IMG/VR virus record: IMGVR_UViG_3300008108_000039
Span: 62,001-126,000 of that record
DNA length: 64,000 nucleotides
Strand: one strand, 5' to 3'
Source of the DNA: a virus
The position numbers were made by a program, and so were the translations under genes. The first letter of the stretch is position 1, and each line of letters starts with the position of its first letter. Positions 58,476-64,000 of this stretch are shown here, piece after piece. The notes under the pieces were generated by a model. It was not told where the DNA came from. It did not search any database and worked only from the letters and a program-made list of their open reading frames with translations.

Positions 58476-59438
58476 TTATTTTATAATACCGGCATAGTAT
58501 TGTAATTTATTTAATGTCCATTCATCTAAAGGTTCTTCTGTTTCTTCTTCAGGAGCAGCAGTTGGTGGTTCTGGTATTTCAACACCTGCTAATTTTTTAA
58601 CATAATCACTACTAGCAACCAAGCTATTAATACGTTGTTCTAATGATGTTCTTAAAGCACGTAAACGCTGTAATTCTTCAGACGGTTTGTCTTTAATGTC
58701 ACCTGCAGTGGCTTTTGATCTTTTTAATTTTAAAATATTAGATTTAGTAGCATTTAAACGGCGTTCTAATTCTCTATATTGTGTAGCTGCTTTATAATCT
58801 TCATTAGATGCCTTTGAAGAAATAGGTTCTACTTTTTCAAGTTCATCTTCACCAGGTTCAACAAGATCCTCAGAACCATCAGCATTTGGTTCACCATCAA
58901 AATACATTGCTAATGGATTTTCTGTACTACCCATAAACATATCTTCAGGTTCAGTAGCCTGACTAGGTGCTTCTTCACCAGGTTCTGGTATAGCTTCTAC
59001 TTCACCACCTGCTCCTAATCTTACTACTACTCCAGCATCTAATAATCCATTTATAACAGCATTAGCTATTTGTGGGCGAACAAAATTAAATTGTGTTTGA
59101 ATATCCTTTTTCTCAGCCCCAGGATTTTCACGAATATAATTAATAATATCAGCTAATGATACTCCACTAATACGTTTATTAGTATAAGGTTCAGTATTAA
59201 TATTATTATCAGTTAGTCTATATCCTTTAGCTGTGCGAGCCATTTCTTCAATTTCTCCTTCAGCAACTTCTGCTCTACCAGAAGATATATCGTTTTTCTT
59301 AGATTGAAGTGCTTTTATTCTAGCATCTATTGCTTTTTTTTCAGCATCTTCAGCTGCTTTTTCAATAGAAGATTCTGATTCTAATAATACTTCTTTTATA
59401 GCTTCGCGTATAATTTTACGTAATTCTTTACTTTTCAT
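58476..59438 (-). CDS. Late protein with winged-helix domain and CTS-like N-terminus
   Basis: 320 residues from ATG 59438 (MKSKELRKIIREAIKEVLLE), chosen because the ATATTTAT element at 59466 then lies 27 bases upstream, like other genes; an ATG at 59465 would leave no leader. The middle, LADIINYIRENPGAEKKDIQ with FNFVRPQIANAVINGLLDAG, reads as a winged helix-turn-helix. The end is acidic and then WTLNKLQYYAGIIK. It may be a packaged DNA-binding protein or packaging factor. Identity with small terminase is not supported. Confidence 0.6.
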   Translation of the reverse strand: MKSKELRKIIREAIKEVLLESESSIEKAAEDAEKKAIDARIKALQSKKNDISSGRAEVAEGEIEEMARTAKGYRLTDNNINTEPYTNKRISGVSLADIINYIRENPGAEKKDIQTQFNFVRPQIANAVINGLLDAGVVVRLGAGGEVEAIPEPGEEAPSQATEPEDMFMGSTENPLAMYFDGEPNADGSEDLVEPGEDELEKVEPISSKASNEDYKAATQYRELERRLNATKSNILKLKRSKATAGDIKDKPSEELQRLRALRTSLEQRINSLVASSDYVKKLAGVEIPEPPTAAPEEETEEPLDEWTLNKLQYYAGIIK

Positions 59439-59465
59439 TTTATTGTCATTCAAATTGTTCATCAT

Positions 59466-59473
59466 ATAAATAT
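59466..59473 (-). promoter_or_regulatory. Candidate late promoter element ATATTTAT
   Basis: 27 bases upstream of the chosen start at 59438; it overlaps the stop codon region of the upstream kinase gene. Confidence 0.45.
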
Positions 59474-59991
59474 TAAATATTTTGTAAAATTATAGCAATA
59501 CGTTCATCAGTTGTACCTTCTACTTGAATTAATTTTTTAGGTTTATATTCTTTTAAAGCTTCTTGTATAGTCCAATCAATCTTCATACGATAATTTAAAT
59601 CAGTTTCACGAACTCCATTATCTTCCATATCAACCCCATTAGGAGATACATAAATTACTACATCATAATAATCACGAAGATGCATAGCTGCCTCAACAAA
59701 TGCACGTTTTTCCCATTCTCCTATTGACTTAGATGATAGTGTAAATGAACATACATCCCAAATAGTTCGATCTGTAATAATATTAGGTTGTAATAATTCA
59801 GTAGCACGTTCTGCTAAAAATATAAATTGACCTGGTAATGTCGAATCAGTATTCAATGAAATACCTAGATTACTTAGGTATTTACTTCGTTCAGTTTGTA
59901 CGCTATGATCTTTAAATTGGTCTAATTCACCTAGTGCTTTAGCTAATGTAGTTTTACCTACACTCATAGTTCCTGTCAATCCTATTTTCAT
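59473..59991 (-). CDS. P-loop nucleoside/nucleotide kinase-like protein
   Basis: 172 residues. It starts KIGLTGTMSVGKTTLAKAL (Walker A, GxxxxGKT), continues QTERSKYLSNLG and NIITDRTIWDVCSF with the DR motif of kinases, and has a LID-like NGVRETDLNYR. The shape resembles AAA_28/NadR-like and thymidylate-kinase-like enzymes. The substrate is not clear: a deoxynucleotide, nicotinamide riboside or other. It overlaps the next upstream gene by 4 bases. Confidence 0.75.
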   Translation of the reverse strand: MKIGLTGTMSVGKTTLAKALGELDQFKDHSVQTERSKYLSNLGISLNTDSTLPGQFIFLAERATELLQPNIITDRTIWDVCSFTLSSKSIGEWEKRAFVEAAMHLRDYYDVVIYVSPNGVDMEDNGVRETDLNYRMKIDWTIQEALKEYKPKKLIQVEGTTDERIAIILQNI

Positions 59992-60197
59992 TTCTTATTT
60001 CTATTGTTTATTTTCTTCATTTGACGTGCTATTTTCTTTTCTTGTTTTGCATCTTTAGCACGTTGTTTAATACGCTTTTCAGCTCCCGCTTTATATTTAA
60101 TATCAACATTAATAGGACCTCTAATAAATTTATCTAAATCAAATGTCCAAGTTTCTGTTGTATCTTCATCTTCATATATACGAGTAAATTTTGCCAT
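59988..60197 (-). CDS. Small basic protein with helical tail
   Basis: 69 residues: an N-terminal strand pair (MAKFTRIYEDEDTTETWTF) and a Lys/Arg/Gln-rich helical C-terminus (KRIKQRAKDAKQEKKIARQM). It is likely to contact nucleic acid or the kinase product next door. Overlap of 4 bases with the kinase gene suggests coupling. Function unknown. Confidence 0.62.
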   Translation of the reverse strand: MAKFTRIYEDEDTTETWTFDLDKFIRGPINVDIKYKAGAEKRIKQRAKDAKQEKKIARQMKKINNRNKK

Positions 60198-60224
60198 AAA
60201 GTAAATGTATGAACTTTATTTTGA

Positions 60225-60482
60225 CTATACTCTGGCTCCTGCTGCCTTTCCTGCTGCAGTTTTGTAAAAGGGTACTCCGTTACCATCTTTTTTAAGATCT
60301 TCCCATTGTTCTTTAGTATATTTTATACCAAACAAATAATATTCAGCAGCTCGTTTATTACCTTGAGGAATAAGGGCTGCTGAATCCCAGTTATGGAATT
60401 TATTTTTCCCGTCTACATTAATGTAGTGTGCTATTGTTCCGTCTGCTAATTTAATTTTTCTTGTTCCCATTTGTATTTCCAT
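60225..60482 (-). CDS. Unknown 85-residue protein
   Basis: A small protein starting MEIQMGTRKIKLADGTIAHYIN; the ATG at 60470 (MGTRKIKL) is an equally likely start. It has HNWDSAALIPQGNKRAAEYYLFGIKYTKEQW, which looks like a compact alpha/beta fold, and a C-terminus rich in Ala/Gly/Lys. I do not recognise it. It lies between a kinase-side gene and the FAD enzyme. Confidence 0.6.
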   Translation of the reverse strand: MEIQMGTRKIKLADGTIAHYINVDGKNKFHNWDSAALIPQGNKRAAEYYLFGIKYTKEQWEDLKKDGNGVPFYKTAAGKAAGARV

Positions 60483-60525
60483 TTAAATTTTTTATATGTT
60501 TTTTGTCTGCTATTACAACATCTAA

Positions 60526-61830
60526 TTATATTTTCTTTAAAATACTTTCAGCTACATATATGGCTTGAGCACCGCTAACTGTTATTCCCCTTGCTGACAA
60601 TGCATCACCTACAAAGTGTACATTTGGATAAGTTGTTAATGATAAATCTTGATAGTTAACTAGTGGTTCTGGTGATAGATATTTTACCTCAGGAATATAC
60701 ATTCCCCAATCATCACCAAATTCAAATACTTTATTCATTTGGTCGATGAAATCAATAATATATTGTGCATATTCACCAAATGCTTCTTTAAAAATATCTA
60801 ATGTATCTATTTGATAAGCTTCAACATTTATTCCTTCAGAAGTTTTACTTACTCCTCTACGTCTTTTAGGAGAATAATATATTCCTCTACCTTCTATTGT
60901 GTTGAATTTTTGTACTACATCTCTACTCCATTCAAATGGATTATCAATACCTTTAATTTCCATTAGGATACCAAAGTTAGTCATATCGTTTCTAAATTCT
61001 TCACCTTTTTTCGCATGGCCATTGTACGTAATATCCCCATAAGTTTCCTCCACGGCCACGTAAGCGGCATTGTTATTAGTACAAAAACTACGTAAAGAAA
61101 CATTATCGAATTTTTGATAGAGTTTAAAATCATAACTAACATCAATTAATTTTTGAAAATATTTTTGTGGTGCTTCAAATCGAACACCAATTTGTACTGA
61201 TTTAGGTTCATTAGGTAATTTATAGTCATCTGCTAGTTTTTGAGCGAAATCAATACCTGATTTACCTACTGCGAATATTAGGGTATCATATGATATACCA
61301 TTAATGCTGTATTTTTCGTCTTCTGTATGTACAATATTATTATCAAATAATATGTTTATTACTTCCGTTTCCCATAAAAATTTAACACCTTTATCAACTA
61401 AATAATCATACCAACGTTTTCCTATTTCATGTAAATAATCTGTACCAATATGGTATACTGGGAATAAACGTAGTCCAAAGTGAGGTTTGATGAAGTCTGG
61501 TTCTGCTTGTGGGTTTGAATACATTATCTTAGATGGATCAGGGTGAAAGCGTTTCCACATTTCAATAGATTGATCCATTAGATCATATGCCTTTTCTTCA
61601 CCACAATACTTTGATAATTGACCACCAATTGATGTATGGTATGTAAGTTTGCCATCTGAGAAGCCTCCAGCTCCTGCAAATCCGGTCATTACTTCTTCTG
61701 GTTTGCGAACATAAGGATCATTACCTTTATCTATAATGGTAATTAACTCACCAGGATAGCCATTGTCTACTAATTTGGTTGCAGCATTTATACCTGCAAC
61801 TCCTGCTCCTACAATTACAATTTTTTTCAT
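60526..61830 (-). CDS. FAD-dependent dehydrogenase (COG2509-like)
   Basis: 434 residues from ATG 61830 (MKKIVIVGAGVAG); a longer frame starting at 61899 is rejected because it would run through a terminator hairpin. The Rossmann motif GAGVAG is at residues 8-13. Then come VMTGFAGAGGFSDGKLTYHTSIGG, a pattern I associate with uncharacterised FAD-dependent dehydrogenases, TLIFAVGKSG and the C-terminal FVGDALSARGITVSGAQAIYVAESI, the second FAD-contacting motif. The substrate is unknown. A full-length flavoprotein of this kind is unusual in a phage, and it sits in the late region. Confidence 0.85.
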   Translation of the reverse strand: MKKIVIVGAGVAGINAATKLVDNGYPGELITIIDKGNDPYVRKPEEVMTGFAGAGGFSDGKLTYHTSIGGQLSKYCGEEKAYDLMDQSIEMWKRFHPDPSKIMYSNPQAEPDFIKPHFGLRLFPVYHIGTDYLHEIGKRWYDYLVDKGVKFLWETEVINILFDNNIVHTEDEKYSINGISYDTLIFAVGKSGIDFAQKLADDYKLPNEPKSVQIGVRFEAPQKYFQKLIDVSYDFKLYQKFDNVSLRSFCTNNNAAYVAVEETYGDITYNGHAKKGEEFRNDMTNFGILMEIKGIDNPFEWSRDVVQKFNTIEGRGIYYSPKRRRGVSKTSEGINVEAYQIDTLDIFKEAFGEYAQYIIDFIDQMNKVFEFGDDWGMYIPEVKYLSPEPLVNYQDLSLTTYPNVHFVGDALSARGITVSGAQAIYVAESILKKI

Positions 61831-61874
61831 ATTATATAAAAATAATTTAATTTTTTTGATTTTCCAAATATAAG

Positions 61875-61899
61875 GTGGCCCACCTTTTGGGTGGGCCAC
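61875..61899 (-). terminator. Intrinsic terminator-like hairpin
   Basis: A perfect 10-bp GC-rich stem (GTGGCCCACC / GGTGGGCCAC) with a 5-base loop lies 61 bases after the stop at 61960. The following minus-strand bases CTTATATTTGG are only weakly T-rich, so termination may be partial. Confidence 0.7.
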
Positions 61900-61959
61900 T
61901 ACTCCAATTTATTTTTTAGGCGAACAGGCAATGAATCTGTTCTATATGTTTATTTCATA

Positions 61960-62553
61960 TTAATCTCCAGTATATTTTGCTCCACTTGGAACATCATATC
62001 CACCACCAGGACCAAAACGACTTTGCCATGCTTGTTTATCAATTTCTTTTTCTTTTGGAGTTCTTTTATCTGCAGGAAATTCTTTTGTAGGTTCTAATTT
62101 AATTGTATTTCCATCAATTAATATATCTGCAATTGGATCTTTTAAATCTAAATAATCAATTGTAGTATTTTCGTCTTTTAAAGTAATAGTACCAGACATT
62201 GTATTAATTTTCTGAATAGGTTTACCTTGTACAGTTACTGTTTGTCCTGCTTTTAAAGCAGCATCTACTTTTCTCATTACTTGAGTATCATTTATTTCGT
62301 TTATAACTGATTTAGTTGAAATACCAGCTAATTGTTGCATTCTTTTAATTTCATCCATTGTTTGTTGATTTTTAATAATACTGTCGTATTGATTCATTGT
62401 TAATGTTTTTCCAGTTTTACTTAACTCTAAAATATTTTCAGCTACTGTATGTAAATCCATATCAGTTTTTGCATCTTCACGAGCATATTCTAGTAAACGA
62501 ATAAATAAAGGTACGTCTACTGTAATTTTATCTGTAGGGTTAAATTGTATCAT
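61960..62553 (-). CDS. Late protein with LAGI motif, function unknown
   Basis: 197 residues. The N-terminal half has VDVPLFIRLLEYAREDAKTD and MDLHTVAENILELSK, a compact helical domain found in several marine phage proteins, from memory. Then EIKRMQQLAGISTKSVINEI, one of four copies of the motif in this window, and a beta-rich, Pro/Lys-rich tail. It overlaps the 161-residue gene by four bases. A late-type element lies 12 bases upstream. Confidence 0.66.
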   Translation of the reverse strand: MIQFNPTDKITVDVPLFIRLLEYAREDAKTDMDLHTVAENILELSKTGKTLTMNQYDSIIKNQQTMDEIKRMQQLAGISTKSVINEINDTQVMRKVDAALKAGQTVTVQGKPIQKINTMSGTITLKDENTTIDYLDLKDPIADILIDGNTIKLEPTKEFPADKRTPKEKEIDKQAWQSRFGPGGGYDVPSGAKYTGD

Positions 62554-63035
62554 TGGTTGTTTTCAATAAATATCCACTTAGGTGTATTTCCTAATTTTTT
62601 CCAATTTAATCCTTTAATAGCAATTTTATCTTTTACATAAAAATTACGATATGCTTTAATAGTATCACCCATTTTATATTCATCAGGCATACATTGTGGT
62701 GGAGGTATAAATTCTTTATTGGGAAGATTGGGTTCATTGTCACGAAGCCATGTAAGAACTTCTTGAGTTTTATGAGGTTTACCATAACGTTTAGTAAATT
62801 CTTTACAAATTTCTAAACCATGTTGTACAAGCCAGCGGTAATGTTGTATAGATTCACGTACCCATTTAGTAGATGGGTGATTAACGTGAGCACGCTTATA
62901 AGGTGCTTGTGAACCTGATTCCCAATGTGCTGTTGAGCACATTTGAGCGGATTCAATTTGCATTTTACGAATATGATCGTCTGCTAGTTGTTGGGCGGCT
63001 GATATTGGGTCAGCGCAAATATAAAATATATTCAT
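62550..63035 (-). CDS. Conserved phage protein of unknown function
   Basis: 161 residues with a recognisable pattern: DPISAAQQLADDHIRKMQIES, QMCSTAHWESGS, HVNHPSTKWVRES, HYRWLVQHGLEICKEFTKRYGKPHKT and CMPDEYK...AYRNFYVKDK. Proteins of this pattern are widespread in T4-like marine phages without a known role, from memory. The conserved His, Asp and Trp positions suggest an enzyme. I rejected a T4 DenV-type glycosylase as there is no shared motif order. Confidence 0.72.
   Translation of the reverse strand: MNIFYICADPISAAQQLADDHIRKMQIESAQMCSTAHWESGSQAPYKRAHVNHPSTKWVRESIQHYRWLVQHGLEICKEFTKRYGKPHKTQEVLTWLRDNEPNLPNKEFIPPPQCMPDEYKMGDTIKAYRNFYVKDKIAIKGLNWKKLGNTPKWIFIENNQ
62566..62573 (-). promoter_or_regulatory. 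Candidate late promoter element ATATTTAT
   Basis: 12 bases upstream of the start at 62553, inside the end of the preceding gene's coding sequence. Confidence 0.35.
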
Positions 63036-63073
63036 ACAATAAATGTATGAAGATTACTTTGCCTTTTTAAATA

Positions 63074-63712
63074 TTATAACACATTATACTCATTATTACC
63101 AATTTTTAAATTAGTAATTGTATTTAAATTTACTATTCTATAAGCACGTTTTGGGATATCAAATACAGGAATTAATCCTTTAGCAGCCGCATCATAAGGT
63201 AATTCACCACCTTTAAGATATGCTTTAACACCTAAACGAGCATTCATTACACGTGTTGTACCATCTTTTTTAATAAAAGTTACTGTAAAAAATTTACCTT
63301 TGGTATCTCTAATTAATTGCTCTGCTTGTTCTTTATTAATAGAACCAGGAGGAGTTTCAGGAGTTGGTGCTTCTTCTGGAGTTGGTTCATCTGATGTTTC
63401 TTGAGGGACTTCTTCATCTTGTTCATTAACAATTCCTGCTAATTTTTGTAAACGTTTAGCCTCAGGAACTAATTGTTCAAAGTCATCATTTATATCTAAA
63501 TAAAAGGTATCTTTAACACCTTTAGAATTGGATAAATGTAATTCAACATCATTTCCAAAAGGAAGTATATCATCAACACTAACTTTTTCACCTTCTTTAA
63601 AATTACCTATATCCCCAGATAATGTAAATGTTTCTCCTACTGTAAGAGAAGTAGCTTTTACTTCATTTAGATATTGTTTTATTTTTTGAATTCCATTAAA
63701 AATTTTTTTCAT
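63074..63712 (-). CDS. Late protein with CTS-like start and LAGI motif
   Basis: 212 residues. It opens MKKIFNGIQKIKQYLNEVKA, a short helix ending in LNE/V as in capsid-targeting leaders. A beta-rich domain follows, then AKRLQKLAGIVNEQDEE (the shared motif), an acidic Pro/Thr-rich linker (EPTPEEAPTPETPPG) and a C-terminal domain with TVTFIKKDGTTRVMNARLGV. The layout of targeting peptide plus linker plus domain would suit a packaged virion protein. No family is recognised. Confidence 0.65.
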   Translation of the reverse strand: MKKIFNGIQKIKQYLNEVKATSLTVGETFTLSGDIGNFKEGEKVSVDDILPFGNDVELHLSNSKGVKDTFYLDINDDFEQLVPEAKRLQKLAGIVNEQDEEVPQETSDEPTPEEAPTPETPPGSINKEQAEQLIRDTKGKFFTVTFIKKDGTTRVMNARLGVKAYLKGGELPYDAAAKGLIPVFDIPKRAYRIVNLNTITNLKIGNNEYNVL

Positions 63713-63721
63713 ACATTTATG

Positions 63722-64000
63722 TTATATTTGTGGAACTTCTTCTTCAGGAGATGGAACTTCAGGGGATGGTATTTCAGGAGCTGCTGTTTCAGGTGATGGT
63801 GGTTCGGAAGCTGATGATATATCTGCTGCTAATTCTGCGTTTTTAGTAGGAGATGATGCTCCTTTTGATGATTGTTGAATTTCTTCTTTAGGAGCATAAT
63901 TTAATTCTAATAAATTAACTATAGCTTGAGAAGCCCTTTCAGATTCTCCTACATTGTCAGGATGATATTTTTTACCAGCTATTTTAGCTGTGTAATTACC
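63722..64000 (-). CDS. Partial late protein with Pro/Glu repeat tail
   Basis: The frame is open from the right edge to TAA at 63722 (92 residues seen, 5' end missing). The visible part has a helical NVGESERASQAIVNLLELNY and then repeats of PSPE (PPSPETAAPEIPSPEVPSPE) ending EEEVPQI. The Pro/Glu repeats resemble the linker in the next gene downstream. Function unknown; the gene is truncated only by the window. Confidence 0.7.
   Translation of the reverse strand, partial: GNYTAKIAGKKYHPDNVGESERASQAIVNLLELNYAPKEEIQQSSKGASSPTKNAELAADISSASEPPSPETAAPEIPSPEVPSPEEEVPQI

Noticed and set aside
61831-61899. N-terminal extension of the FAD dehydrogenase from ATG 61899
   Set aside because: It would translate a terminator hairpin, and the Rossmann motif starts right after ATG 61830.
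62550-63035. T4 DenV-like pyrimidine dimer glycosylase
   Set aside because: Only a vague N-terminal 'LADxH' resemblance; the rest of the motif order does not match.

Overview
The window looks like part of the genome of a T4-like contractile-tailed phage (myovirus) with AT-rich DNA. Every convincing gene lies on the minus strand, so transcription runs from high to low coordinates. The T4-type set is extensive: UvsX recombinase, gp32-like SSB, gp41-like helicase, 5'-3' exonuclease, gp17 terminase, gp20 portal, gp21 protease, gp22-like scaffold, gp23 capsid, gp13/14/15-like neck proteins, gp18 sheath, gp19 tube and gp26/51-like tail assembly proteins. Most starts lack a Shine-Dalgarno sequence and instead have A/T-rich leaders. 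One small protein has a CCGxGCxHCPY motif and one membrane protein is of a kind I associate with Bacteroidota. A Bacteroidota host is therefore likely, but this is inference. I see no tRNA gene, CRISPR array, integrase or attachment site, and no gene-free stretch above 300 bases.

Layout by coordinate: 1-8.3 kb is a nucleotide and DNA-modification block. It holds a dCTP deaminase/dUTPase-fold enzyme, then FolE, QueE, QueC, a TGT/DpdA-like transglycosylase and QueD, mixed with small unknown genes and homing endonucleases. Together these can turn GTP into preQ0 and insert it into DNA, which predicts 7-deazaguanine-modified phage DNA. From 8.3 to 17.5 kb lies replication: a B12-dependent ribonucleotide reductase, thioredoxin, helicase, exonuclease, UvsX, SSB and a divergent family-A polymerase. 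From 17.5 to 30.1 kb are baseplate hub, LysM protein, tape measure, tail chaperones (with a possible programmed frameshift), tube and sheath. From 30.2 to 43.7 kb are small late genes, a 953-residue repeat protein, four LamG/concanavalin-like paralogues and two Gly/Ser/Thr-rich modular fibres. From 43.7 to 57.8 kb is the neck and head module. From 57.8 kb to the end are late accessory genes, including a P-loop kinase, an FAD dehydrogenase and proteins with processing-like N-termini; one gene runs off the right edge.

Several signals are not explained by the gene list. (1) The coding-strand octamer ATATTTAT recurs in one orientation, usually 15-30 bases ahead of virion and homing-endonuclease genes. 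It is a candidate late promoter element and is the reverse complement of the T4 late motif's core. (2) Several head and late proteins start with a short helix ending in (L/I)xE, as T4 capsid-targeting peptides do, and four carry a shared 'RMQxLAGI'-type motif. (3) The preQ0 enzymes have unusual metal sites: QueC lacks its zinc cysteines and QueE has a 35-residue gap within its cluster motif. (4) A T7 slippery run joins the two tail chaperone frames. (5) Six intrinsic terminators divide the transcription units, including ones after the capsid, tube and reductase genes.
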